DNA of 64,000 nt from Lithospermum erythrorhizon (Eukaryota; Streptophyta; Magnoliopsida; Boraginales; Boraginaceae): contig JADFUC010001258.1 of assembly GCA_019722365.1 (NCBI GenBank), positions 124,001 through 188,000 of the forward strand. The letters run 5' to 3'. Numbering within the stretch: the first letter of the stretch is position 1; the number at the start of each line of letters is the position of its first letter. Below are positions 48,463 to 59,692 of the stretch, piece by piece. Made by a program: the position numbers and the translations under genes. The notes beneath the pieces were generated by a model. That model was not told the origin of the DNA. It made no database searches and saw only the letters and a list, made by a program, of their open reading frames with translations.

Positions 48463-48499
48463 GCTAACATGTGTTGACATCCCAAAACTTTGGGCCAAG

Positions 48500-49700
48500 C
48501 TGAGCAACGTGGTTACCGCTATTCTAACGTGGGCCATTGCTTATTACTGCTCGAGGGGCTCGGCTCGCCCGCCCGCCTGGAATACTTGGTGGGCTCGAAC
48601 TGGCGGGGCTCGGCCCAATACTCGCCCTTTCCATCCAATAAAATGGACGGGCCGCTTGTGGGCATTGGGGGCCGGGCCGGGCTCAACTGGCTAACGCGGC
48701 CAAGACCACGAATAGCCCGGTGGGCCCTGTTAGTTTGTCATGTCTAGGAATGGTTCTCAAGTTTGGACTTTGTAAATTATAATGGTCCAAACAGACAGAG
48801 GTACGATGAGTATTAAATAGAGGTAAAGTTAAACAAATCGGGCTTATGGATCACGCGGGCCTCGGTTCGTTAGCCCGGGTCAAGTAGGCTCAGGGCCCAT
48901 TAAGCCTTATAAGCCTCGGGGCCTCCCGCCATTTATTAACGGATTTGACCTGGGCCGACATGAATCGAGCCTCGTGCCCTAGCCTTGCCTCAAGCCCGCC
49001 CATGTATTTAGTGGTATTCGGTTCGGTCCGCCCGAGGCCCCATCATGTAATAGGCGGTCGGCCGTTTATCACTTTGGTGAACCTTAATAATTGTTAAACT
49101 TATTCAGTATTAAATAATATATAAATAAAAGTATAAGATGCATCAATATATTATTATTTAAATAATAAATAATATTTGTAATTAAAAAGTATTTCATGAA
49201 ATAATTCTATTTAATGTTAAAAATTCTTTAATGTATATGGATAGAGCATGATATATTTATATAATATTAAATAATACATAAATAAAATCATTAAATGCGT
49301 CATTATATTATTATTTAAATAATTGAATTTGTTTAGTGTTAAATAATAAATTATTCTATATTGTGACAAACTATTTTTCAATTATATTATAAAAGTTGTT
49401 TAATGTTAAATATATTTTAGAAGATATAAATAAAAGAATAAGATGCATTAATGTTATACTATAAAAGTTATTAATGTTAAACATTCTTTAAAAGTTGTAA
49501 TTATTATTCTTGAAATAATAACAGTTATACTATAAAAGTTATTTATTTTTCACTAACATAGAATTAAAATAGAAATATTCATCACAATATTAGAAAGTAA
49601 TAAGATTATATGTGAATTCTTTGATTATATTATAAAAGTTCTTAATGTTAAAATAGAAATTTATACTATATTCTTCTATAGATAATAAAAGTTGTCTAGT
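48500..49700. repeat. Second GC-rich block and inverted AT-rich tail
   Basis: 48540-48740 and 48836-49080 are rich in GGGCCGGGC, CTCGGCCCA and GGGCCCATTAAG words. 49081-49300 is the inverted complement of about 48190-48360 (TTAATTACAAATATT, ATAATATATTGATGCATCTTAT). The AT-rich tail then repeats in diverged units of about 160 bp to 49700. This is a nested or rearranged second copy of the arm. Confidence 0.6.
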
Positions 49701-49814
49701 GTTAAACATTTATTATTTGAAGTTGTAATTACAAGTCACAAACCCTTAAAAATTGTTGCAAACCCTTGAAGTTGTTCGAAACCCTTGAATTTGTTACAAA
49801 CCCTTGATTTCGTC

Positions 49815-49932
49815 ATAAATGCCCCCTACTAGGATCAAACGGGGCACCGTTTATTACACTTTCGTGAAGTTTTTGTGAAAAGTGTGATAAACGGTGTCCC
49901 GTTTGATCTTAGTAGATGGCGTTTATCACACT
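49815..49932. repeat. Near-perfect hairpin with 48-bp arms
   Basis: Arms 49815-49862 and 49878-49925 match inverted at 42 of 48 positions, with a 15-nt loop. The strongest part is GATCAAACGGG.CACCGTTTAT. A third partial copy of the inner word (GCGTTTATCACACTT) follows at 49919-49933. It could be a foldback MITE, a transposon terminal structure or a small-RNA precursor. The sequence alone cannot decide. Confidence 0.85.
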
Positions 49933-50481
49933 TCTTGATACCATTTCTAATGTGTTAGTATCATTTTAACTTAGAATAATATATGAGTTAATTCTAAATA
50001 ACTTTTATTATTTAAACAATGATATATTAATGTGTTGTTGGAAATCAATAGTTATTGGTTTCATTTATTATACCCTTTGCGACAATTATTATAACAATTC
50101 ATTTACTAGTTTAGTGAATGTGATTACATAAACGGAACGTTCAACTATGGTAATTGTAATTACTAGTTGGGTTCTCACGATAATACCAGGGGTTATGCCA
50201 GATTGTTAGATCTCATGCATAATCGTTATAATAATAATATTAATGGTCTATTATATTATTACTAGCTAACGAGGCCCGTTACTGTTAATCTAAATACGGG
50301 ACTAACTGTTATAATATCATCAAAAGACTAACAACCGACTAACATTAGTTTTGTAATAGTTCTTATATAATTCATGAACTTTAAAAATATTTAGTACTTC
50401 ATCTAGAAAGTGGTTCAATTAAAGTTGGAGTTGTTTAAACTTAGCTGAATTATCAAAATTGTATTATCTTATAATTTTAGC

Positions 50482-50575
50482 GAATTATTAATTTAGCACC
50501 CTATTACAGAGTTAAGACTAACCAAAAATATTATTTTAGAGAGTTTATTAAAGTATTAATTTATCGAGCTTCTGC
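50482..50575 (+). repeat. Left copy of a tandem duplication split by element D
   Basis: GAATTATTAATTTAGCACCC ... AAAAATATTATTTT ... AGTTTATTAAA ... TTATCGAG recurs at about 61028-61120, just beyond the right end of element D. The two copies are in the same orientation, so they predate the insertion. Confidence 0.75.
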
Positions 50576-50611
50576 AGTAGTTGATAATTGCAAATAAAAA
50601 ATGAAAAAAGG

Positions 50612-51975
50612 TGTTGAATAATGGTATTCCATTCAAACCTATTTTTGAAGATAACAAATTGTTTAATCAACTAGTCCCGCTTTCGCGAACATGTTTTCAG
50701 GGTTATTTCTTAATAATACGCTCAAACGCTTAAAATGTTGATCGGGATGTTCAAGGCCTGGGCGGATGAGTCTATCAAACGCAGCCAAGGAGCTCGTGGT
50801 TCTTATTGTCTATAGGCGCTTGTGTAAGGAAACTCTCTACACTCTAGTATATTGTCGTTTTAAATATGTGAGTAATGACTTTTGCGATTTAATCTAATTG
50901 TGCGTTTTAAAAATGATGGTCCGTAATTTCTAATCAAGTATAGACCGATTCATGGTTAAGTTTCATACAAATGATCGTGGTGTCATTTCCTCGCTTTGAG
51001 AATTGGCGTGAAACGATCTTTATTTTAGAAAGAAAAATTTCAACCATCGAGACCCCATCGAGAGGGTTCCTTGGTCCCGATGATCGAGACTCCACACCCC
51101 CGGCCCCGACATAGGTCCCGATGATCGGTGACCCCGACCTCCGAGCAGGGTCTATGCTGCACGGGCTTTTGACCGCTGTTTCCGATCCATCAGGCCCAAT
51201 GAGACCCCCCGGGTCTCGACATGAGGTCACGATGCGGCAACTTTTCAGCCCTTAATTTTTGTGCACTATTTAAAGCCTCTTTCTTTTCAAAAACACATTA
51301 AAAAACTTTTGCAAATCTTTTTTGACTTGTATGTGAGCATTCAATTCATTGCAAATCAAAAATCAAAAGTCATAACTCCTACATTTAATTCGTCATTATC
51401 TTTTGTAGAGAGTTTCCTAGTTGTGTGATAATTCCAATTCTCAATCATTTATTGTATTGAGTGAAATCCTTGTGTGGGAAGCATAGGTTGCTATTATAGG
51501 TTGAGTAGTATATTGAAACTCGGGAGCGTAGAGTTCTTAGTTCCTAATCAAGGTCGATTAGGAGTCGAAATCCTTAGCTGCAGCTTGGGTCACTTAGTGG
51601 AGGCTAGGTGTTTGATAAATAGCTTGAGAGAAGAAGCTTGTGTGTATTCAAACATTTCTTCTAGTGTGAATTATCTTTGCCAAAATCCCGAGGTTGAAAG
51701 CCGACGTCGAAAGCAAGAGGGAACCGGCTCGTTAAAATCGCCTTTATTGTTTCTCTTTCCTTTGCTCTTTTACTTTCAAGTAGTCTTTTATTATTGCCAT
51801 AATCAATTTGATTATTAATATTGTTGACTAATCTTTCTCGAGCTTGGGTAGTAGATCTATCACATTTATCTTGCTATCATTGTGTATTAATTCCGCATTC
51901 TTAAGATTAAAACTTAAAAAGTTAATATAGGAACTTAAACCTTATTCACCTCTAAGGTTAAATCTAGGCTAACAA
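50612..51975 (+). repeat. Element D 5' LTR
   Basis: 1364 bp, TGTTGAATAATGG...GGCTAACA. It contains a GC-rich part at about 51038-51235 with CATCGAGACCCCATCGAGAG and further GACC-type words, and a probable promoter region around ACTATTTAAAGCC at 51268. It is collinear with 59693-61006, with scattered indels. Confidence 0.93.
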
Positions 51976-51976
51976 T

Positions 51977-51990
51977 TGGTATCGTGAGCT
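51977..51990 (+). promoter_or_regulatory. Element D primer-binding site
   Basis: TTGGTATCGTGAGC, one base past the LTR end, resembles the initiator-methionine tRNA complement (TGGTATCAGAGC) used by most plant copia elements. Confidence 0.8.
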
Positions 51991-52030
51991 CGTGGTTCTA
52001 CGATAAGCTTAAAATCTTCAGAAAAAGATC

Positions 52031-53408
52031 ATGGGTAGTAACGGGAATATGGGTAGCTCGGGAACTTTTTGTGTTGAAGGTAGGTCGAGTGCAAGGCCAC
52101 CATTGCTTGATGGATCAAATTATGACTATTGGTGCAACGCATTCAAGTATCACGTGCAAAGCATCGACTACAAATTATGGAGAGTGATCATCAAGGGACC
52201 ACTCATTCCAATGAAATACCAAATTCTTCAAGCCGGAGCTCATAGGAACTTGACCAAAGTGGAAGAGGCCAATATAAGAGAATTAGGTGCCGCCTTGGTA
52301 GAGGTTCCAATTGAAGATGTGGACAAAGAAGAGGATGTAAGTGCATAAGCGGATGAGGAACTCAAGAAAGTGGAGTTGAAATTCCAAAGCCTTCATGTTC
52401 TCATAATGCCATGCGTGTGTATGGAAGAGTATGCTCGAAATAAGGGATGCAAGTCGGCCAAGGAGATACGACTTGCTAGAAACCGCCATGTTGACTTGTC
52501 AAGCCTAAGACTATATGGGCTCGACTTTTTGACTAGAGAATATCAAAACCTTTGAAATGTATCATGGAGAATCCATCAGAGTGCATCAAAGGTTCAATAC
52601 CATCATCAACAACTTGACTCTCTAGGGAAGACATTCTCCTCAGAAGAGTTAAAATGAGGAAGCCGTTAATCCCAGTTTGGCCAAAAGCAAAGGCTTATAA
52701 TGAAGCCAAGACATCAAGACTCTTCCCACCGAAGAGCTCATCGGATCCTTGAAAGCCAAGAGGAAGTGATTGCTAAGAACAAGGCCCGGGAATTAAGGGG
52801 CAAAAGAAAATGGCTCATATGCCAAAGTTCAAAAAGTAAATGAAAAAAGTGAGAGCGATGAGGATGATGAAGATATGGTCATGTTAGCTAGAGACTTCAA
52901 AAAGTTTCTTAAATTCAAAAAGAGTAACAATGATCATGGTCATAGAAGCTTCAAGAAATATGACAATTATGAAAGGAAGTACGAAAGGCAAGACAAGAGG
53001 GCAAAATCAAAAGAGATAACATGCTTTGAATGCAACAAGCCCGGACATCTCAAGACGGATTGTCCTCGTCTAGCCAAGAGGTCTCAACCCAAGAAAATAT
53101 GCAACAAGGCCACTTGGGATGATGAATCCGGAAGCGAATCCGACTCCGAAGTTGAAACATGCAATGTGGTGTGTCTCATGGCACAAGATTCTATGGAGGT
53201 ACCTCTTAACTCTATTTCTTTTTCGGATGATGACCTCACTAGTGATGATGAGCAATCGAGTAGTGATTTTGACAAGTTAAGCAATAATTATAATGAGTTA
53301 TTAGAAAGTTTTGAAAAATTGCTTAAAAAGAACAAAGAACTTTCAAAAACCAATAAAAGCTTGCTTTGCCAAAACCAATTCCTCTTGAAAATGAAGTCAC
53401 TCTGTTAA
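52031..53408 (+). pseudogene. Element D gag
   Basis: The first open part (52031-52348) starts MGSNGNMGSSGTF and contains RPPLLDGSNYDYW and IIKGPLIP, as in Sirevirus gag. Stops and shifts follow until an open part at 52875-53408. That part has the zinc knuckle CFECNKPGHLKTDC, a KATWDDESGSESDSE acidic segment, CLMAQDS, and a Leu/Lys-rich coiled-coil-like tail (NELLESFEKLLKKNKEL). This would be the capsid/nucleocapsid protein. It is broken into at least three frames. Confidence 0.85.
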
Positions 53409-53859
53409 AGCTTGACTCCAATTTAAAAAATGATGGTATCTTGAAAATTCAGAGCTTAAACAAAGTCTTAAAAGGTCGAGTTAGAAAACGAGAACCTGCC
53501 AGTCACTCAACGCTTATTCTTTGAGAACAAACAAGTTGAATGGAAATTCTTTTGATGCCAACGTTATCAAACCACAACAAAAAGGGGTTAGGGCTATTCA
53601 AATGATAACTCTTATCATACTAATGTTGCTTCATCATCCGGTATCAAGTTTGTAAGACCGCATTTCACTGCACTTATCAGGAAAAAGTGGAAATCACAAG
53701 TCTTCAAATGTCCCATTCAAAGGTTATGAGAATGGGCACCTTTATGTCCTAAGTCTCTAAGACTGAAATGGATTGTGAGAAAATCCATTCTACTAACTAA
53801 CCCCAAGGATCCAAATCACATCGGGTACCTCGAACGAAATTGATCAGGTTGCGAGGAGG

Positions 53860-54350
53860 ACCGCTATCCATGAAAGAAAACATTTGGATGGTGGATAGCG
53901 GATGTTCAAGGCACATGGATGAGATGCCTCTACTTTTCTTTGAAGCTTGGGTAACAAGGCGATTGGAAATGTAAAGTTTGCAAACAAACGAAACCGCCAA
54001 AATCCTAGGTAAAGGTGTATTAGTAAAGTAGTTGTTTTAAATTAAAAATGCATTTGTTGATGGCGTGAAGTTTAATTTGCTAAGTGTGAGCCAATTATGT
54101 GAAAATGATTATGAGGTTAAATTTTCTAAACATAAATGTGTTATTTCAAATGCTTCATCTTCATTTGTTGTGCATGGCTATCGTTTGAATAATGTGTATT
54201 ATGTTAATTTTGACTCGGTTGAAGCTAATAACATTTGCATGAATGTGGTCCATGATGATGTGAGTTTGTGGCATCGACGGTTAGGTCATGCTAGTATTGA
54301 AATGTTATCTAAATTGCATAAACACTCACATGTAAAAGGTCTTACCTAAT
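53860..54350 (+). pseudogene. Element D protease and GAG-pre-integrase
   Basis: At about 53880 the aspartic protease site reads IWMVDSGCSRHMDE (D-S-G intact). After frame changes, 54065-54349 is open and reads FNLLSVSQLCENDYEV, SLWHRRLGHASIEMLSKL, the zinc-binding start of the GAG-pre-integrase domain. Confidence 0.88.
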
Positions 54351-55012
54351 CTCACATATAAAAAGGTTAAACTTTGCGATGCATGTCAACTTGGTAAAAT
54401 GCATAAATCCTCGTTTAAACCTATAAATCTTGTTTCGTCAAACCATGTGCTTGATTTGTTACATATGGATTTGTTTGGTGAAATGGATGTTGGAGAGTTT
54501 GGGCGTGGATCAAATATGTTTATGTTATTGTGAGACATTACTCGAGGGTTTTACGGGGTAATTGGCCTTGCCAATAAAAAGTGATGCTTTTAAAGAGTTT
54601 AGCAAGTTGTGTAGAAAGCTCATGAATGAAAAGGGATTCCAAAATCAAAGCTTGCTATAAGAAGCGATCATGGAGGTGAGTTCAAAATGAGGAGTTGAGG
54701 AATTTTGTGGGAGTATAGGATCCAACATAACTTTTCGGCACTAAGAACACTTCAACAAAATGGAGCTATGTAGAGCGAAAGAATAGAATTCATTCAAGAA
54801 ATGAGCCGTACTCACATGTTAAATGAGCACAATTTGCCAAAAATATTTTGGGGACATGCCGTGGATACATCGCATGTTACACTCATCAACCGGGTATTCC
54901 CTTAGACCTATTCTGACAAACTCCTTACGAGCTTTGGTAATGTAAGATCCTCAGATATTATTATTTTAAAGTTTTTGGGTGTAAATGCTATATTCTTAAC
55001 ACCAAAGATAGA
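54351..55012 (+). pseudogene. Element D integrase (decayed)
   Basis: It continues with LCDACQLGKMHKSSFK (zinc ligands) and LDLLHMDLFGEMDV, which carries the first catalytic Asp. Near 54665 IRSDHGGEF carries the second. Later AELPK-like and TLINRVFP-like traces can be read. Several stops and small deletions break the frame. Confidence 0.85.
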
Positions 55013-56081
55013 TTGGGAAAATTCGATGCTAAATCTAATGAGGCAATCTTTCTGGGTTACTCGAAAACTAGTAAAGCATATATCATCTATAATAAGAAGG
55101 ATCAATGCGTGCAAGAATCTATTCATGTTAACTTTGATGAATCTAATCCGTTTGTTGAGAAAGTTGTATTAGATGAAGATGATTCATTAGGTGGCAATGT
55201 GGATGAGAATTCCCAAAGAAGTGATGAGCCTCAAAACCAAGTATCAAATGAGGAAGCATCAATTATGGGGGAGCAAACAAATAATCATCGGGAACCGCAA
55301 GATGTGGATGATTATCTCCATGGGCGAACACATGAAGATCTTCCTAGGGAGACGAGGATCGTCAAGAATCATCCCCCGGATCTCATTTTAGGTGATATCT
55401 CAAAGGGGGTAACTACTCGATCCTCTTTAAATAATGTTTGCCTTCATAGTGCTTATGTATCTCAAGTAGTACCTCTTAATATTAAACAAGCTCTAGAGGA
55501 TCCGGATTGGATTTTATCTATGCAAAAAGAACTTGAACAATTTGAAAGATGCAAGTTTGGTACTTAGTTGAAAAACCTTTGTGATAAAATCATTATTGGG
55601 ACAAAGTGGGTTTTCCGTAAATAAACTTGATGAAACCGTATTGTTTTAGTAAATAAAAGTCGCCTTGTTGTTCAAGGCTTTTACAAATCAAGTCAAGGAG
55701 TTGACTTTTGATGAAACTTTGCCCGTGGCTAGGTCGAATCCATTCATATTATTCTTAGCCTCGCTTAGTCATATGGATTTCAAACTACACCAAATGGATG
55801 TCAAAAGCGCTTTTCTAAATGGTTTCTTGGATGAGGAAGTTTTTGTAAAACAACCTCCGGGTTTTGAAGATCCTAACTATCCTCATCACGTTTTTAAACT
55901 AGATAAAGCCCTTTACGGTTTAAAACAAGCACCTAGAGCTTGGTATGAGAGGTTAAGCACACATTTAGTTGCGAATGGTTTCAAGAAGGGAAAGCTCGAT
56001 TCCACGCTTTTCCTTAAAACCAAGGGCAAACATCTTATAGTAGTTCAAATTTATGTTGATGATATTATTTCTGCCTACTAA
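55013..56081 (+). pseudogene. Element D integrase tail and reverse transcriptase
   Basis: The open part 55013-55567 holds GKFDAKSNEAIFLGYSKTSK, the copia integrase C-terminal motif, then an acidic linker and the start of reverse transcriptase (ALEDPDWILSMQKELEQFER). After a broken stretch, 55665-56081 is open with LHQMDVKSAFLNGFLDEEVF, VKQPPGFEDP, LYGLKQAPRAWYERL, and the catalytic box IYVDDI. It ends in a stop shortly after. Confidence 0.9.
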
Positions 56082-56268
56082 TAATTTGTTGTGAGGAATT
56101 TTAAGTAAAATAATGACAAGTGAGTTCTAGATGAGCATGATGGGCGAATTGAACTTTTCTCGACTTCATGAAGCAAAATGGATGATTGGGTATCTTCATT
56201 AGTCAAAGCAAGTTCTAAAGAGCTCATAAAGAAATTGGGACGGAAGATGCAAAGGTGATCGAACTCCA

Positions 56269-56960
56269 ATGTCTACTTCAACAAACTCGACAAGGATGAA
56301 CAAGGTATGCGTCAATGAGACAAAATATCGAGGTATTATTGGTAGTCTTTTATCTTACCGCTTAGACCCGAGTATTATGTTTGCCGGTGCTTGTGTGCTC
56401 AAGCTTCCAAGCTTGTCCCAAAGAGTCTCATTTAAAGCGTTTAAAAGGATCTCGTACGTGAAAGGAACACTTGAGTATGGGCTTTGTATCCTATGAGCAA
56501 GAATTTTGAACTTGTGGATACTGGATGCGTGATTTTGCGGGTTGCACACTTCGCTGAGTAGAAAGAGTACTCAATGGGACTTATTACCATAGGACATAGC
56601 CTCACCATGGCCGGGCGTTAAGCAAAATAGCGCACGGTTCACGGCGGAGGCTAAATATGTGGCGGTTGGAAATTGTGTTGCTCAAGTGCTGATGAAACAA
56701 ACTTTGAAGATTTCTGAATCAAGTATGATCAAGTTCCGTGCTATGTGACAACACAAGCTTATCAATATTGCCAAGAATCCGGTACATTCAAGAACTAAGC
56801 ATTACTGAAACTGGCCATCACTTTATCCGGGACTACAGTAAAAAGGGAACATTGATCTCAAGTTTGTGGGGGACAATGATCAACTTATGACATCTTCACC
56901 AAACCACTACCCGAGGATCAATTTAACTGCATTAGGCGTGAGAGCTAGTGGGATGCTTGA
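56269..56960 (+). pseudogene. Element D RNase H (decayed)
   Basis: From 56300 the text reads KYRGIIGSLLSYRLDPSIMF (for YR.xIGSLLYLTASRPDIMF) and FKAFKRISYVKGTLEYGL (for KRIxRYLKGTxxYGL). Near 56645 come TAEAKYVAVGNCVAQVL and NIAKNPVHSRTKH, of the RNase H active region. The end of pol is near 56970. Confidence 0.85.
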
Positions 56961-57299
56961 TCTCTCTAGTAAGTAATCTTGTATTCTCTTTGCCTTTGTG
57001 CTTTTTAATTGATGCATGCTATGTGTTTAAATTATGTCAATTCTTTTTATTGGGATGATAAGCCAAATGATAAATTGTCCTAAATGGGTTGTGAGAGTTG
57101 AATTCTTGGATGCATGCAGTATTGAGGATTAGTGTCAGGTCTCGAGGTTGAAGATATCGATTGTATGATATCGAGGATAAATGATTTGATTGGATGTGTT
57201 TCTCTGGTTGTTTTCGGGTGATTATTGTTGAGGCTGTTATGCCGGAGATTTGTGTGTGTGGTATTGTGATATATGTGAATTTTTGTGGCTTTATGCGGC

Positions 57300-57560
57300 T
57301 TCCGAAAGACCCCATCGTGACCGCTCACGAGGTCTCGATGGCGTGGATGAGGATTCCCGAACCTCGCACGAGACCCCATCGAGACCCCCCTGCTCTCGAT
57401 GAGGTCTCGTGCATAAAACACCCCGGCCTGATCATAGCCCATCGAGACCCCCTCTCGAATGTAACTTCGATGGCGAAATAACCAATCGTAATCGCTTCCT
57501 CATCGGGACCTCATCGAGACCCCAGGGTCTCGAATGGGTCTCGATGAATCCGTCTTATAA
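57300..57560. repeat. Palindrome-rich GAGACCCC array in element D
   Basis: Within 260 bp the word (C)ATCGAGACC(CC) and its complement GGTCTCGAT(G) occur about ten times, for example GAGACCCCATCGAGACCCCC at 57370 and CCAGGGTCTCGAATGGGTCT near 57520. The same word is in both LTRs (about 51038 and 60137). Repeated palindromic motifs in LTRs and in the region before the 3' LTR are a reported trait of Sireviruses. This seems to be the local version. Confidence 0.85.
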
Positions 57561-57766
57561 ATAATTCTATCAGCCGATTTCTTCTCTTCTCATATTTCAA
57601 CTAAAAATTCTCAAATTCATCAACCCCGAATTCACCATAACCACCAGCATTCAATCTTTTACTTCATCAATTCACCAAAAAACTCACCATTTTATCACTC
57701 TAAATCTACTACATTGCCTTTCTACAAACCCAAACACTATCCTTTATTCCAAAACTCATCATAAAA

Positions 57767-59294
57767 ATGGCCTCAAACCCTTCCAAACCAACCAAAAAGA
57801 GGGCTAGAACACAAAATCCCAAATCCTCTAGCCAAGTTGTTATTTATCAAGGTGGAAGTTCCTCTAATCCACAATCTAGTGCCAATGTGAATCCTTTGCT
57901 TAAGAGGAGGAAAGAGTGGGAGAATTGGGAAGCCAAATATCCTTGATGGATATTTCTATGATGGTGGAGATTTGGAGGGGACTACTTTTTGGGACTTGGT
58001 AAAATTTCAAAAATGGGAGAAATTTTTGCAAACCTTATGACATCTTCCAGATTGGGTTTACTTTTTACGAAAGCACAAGGGTCATTCAATTTTAGTAAAG
58101 AATAATCTTAATATTAAGTTGGAATTTAATGGGAGATCATTTGAATATAAACGAGGGAATTTTTTTAGAGAGGACTTTGGATTGTCTAATGGTTTTGGCG
58201 AAGTTATGCTTTTGATTTGTGGCCCGCGATGAGATCGAGTCGGCGGGCGGATGCATCGCTTACGTTGAATAACGGGAGGAGGTTTAGAAATGGTTATCGA
58301 AAGAAAGGGGTAGTTGATACCGTGCCATGTCTACATTTGTATACAGGGGAGGCAAGGTTTGCCAATACATGTTGTGTGAAGTCATTGGTTCCAAAGGGGT
58401 TCTCGTGATGTGAACTGAAAGTGTGGTTGATAAATTTTTGACTTACAAGTTCTTGCTTCGCCAACGGATCAATCTTCCTATCATAATTGCCTTCCATATG
58501 CGTCATTCGATGGGCAATACTAAGTAATTCACTCTTCCATATGGATTACACACATAATGGAGTCTCTGGGAGAGATATGGTGTTTTAGGTACGCCATCGT
58601 AGGGGGCAATATTATATAGGATTACCAAAGACTACTTTAAGAATTGTACAATTGCGCTTCATAATAACGTCTTTGGTGGAAGGAAGTGGGAGGCAAAATT
58701 GGCAAATCGCGAGGATAGGGAGAGCAATCCAAAACCATGATGGGGAGAAACAATAGTAGTTGATTTAATTGAGGATCCGTATTTTCGGACGATGAAGATG
58801 TTGATGATGATGGATTTCAATTTAAGATGATGGGGATGATGATAATGATGGAGTAGGTGGGTGATGATAGTGATGACGAGGCTCCTCGTGAGGTGAGGAG
58901 TAAAATGTTTCAAGACCACGACACAAGGCTAAACGAGGATTGCGCGAGGCAACAAGCTAAGGAAGAAAATCAAGTGCTTCTCATGAAAGGTCAAGAAACT
59001 CTCATCAAGGAGAATAAGAAGCTAAAAGACTATGTGAAAGGGATTATGAAATTCCTTTCTTGCTTTGGTGAAAGCAATGAGAAGATGAAGGCACACAAGA
59101 AGTATTTAAGGTATTCGGATGACAGGCCGAGGCCGAGGATACACCGGGTGGCGGGTACAAGTACACATCCGCATCTATCGCATCCTATCACTTCTTCTCC
59201 GGGATCGGGATTGGAAGATTTTCTTATTGATGATGATGATGAGGCGGATGGCATGGGATCTTTCTTCGACAAGGCGAGCGGTGGTCCAAGATAA
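57767..59294 (+). pseudogene. Element D third ORF (env-like position)
   Basis: After pol and the palindrome array, an ATG at 57767 opens a Lys/Ser/Asn-rich frame (MASNPSKPTKKRARTQNP...) of about 58 codons that ends in stops. Beyond, frames with FWDLVKFQKWEKFL and FEYKRGNFFREDFGLSN can be read. The final open part (58857-59294) is acidic at first, then has a helical, probably coiled-coil stretch (KGQETLIKENKKLKDYVKGI) and ends DKASGGPR. Its place and make-up fit the env-like ORF of Sireviruses. I see no membrane segment, so an envelope function is not shown. Confidence 0.55.
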
Positions 59295-59678
59295 ATCCAA
59301 AGGACTTATTTGACCTTTAACTTATTGTGTGTTGCTTTATTTATGCTTTGTTTATTCCTAGTTTATACCCCTTTTTGTGATGATCTCAAAGGGGAGTTGT
59401 AGTAGACTTATGCTTATGTCAGGTTTTAAACTTTAGTATCACTTTAGTTTGTTGTGTCTTAACTTTGTTTGCTATCTTGATGTATGCTGCTTGTTATAAT
59501 AATAGCTTTGTTTGATGCTTAATTATATATCTTATGCCATGCTATTATATTGTGCTTCATTGTTTATGTCATCCATGGTGGTTATGGTTTTTATTCATAA
59601 GAAAACCTTGGGAATCTTATGTTGAGGGGAGTGTTTTGTCTTATATTTCCTTCCTAGTATAGTCAATTTGTTATCATC

Positions 59679-59690
59679 AAAAAGGGGGAG
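59679..59690 (+). promoter_or_regulatory. Element D polypurine tract
   Basis: AAAAAGGGGGAG directly precedes the 3' LTR. It is the expected primer site for plus-strand synthesis. Confidence 0.85.
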
Positions 59691-59692
59691 TT

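Noticed and set aside
48380..48747. 104- and 85-codon frames
   Set aside because: They run through a tRNA-like SINE head and a GGCC-rich transposon end; the length is due to GC content, not coding.
57037..57481. 92-, 120- and 95-codon frames around the palindrome array
   Set aside because: Frames on both strands overlap a palindromic repeat between pol and ORF3; no family features.
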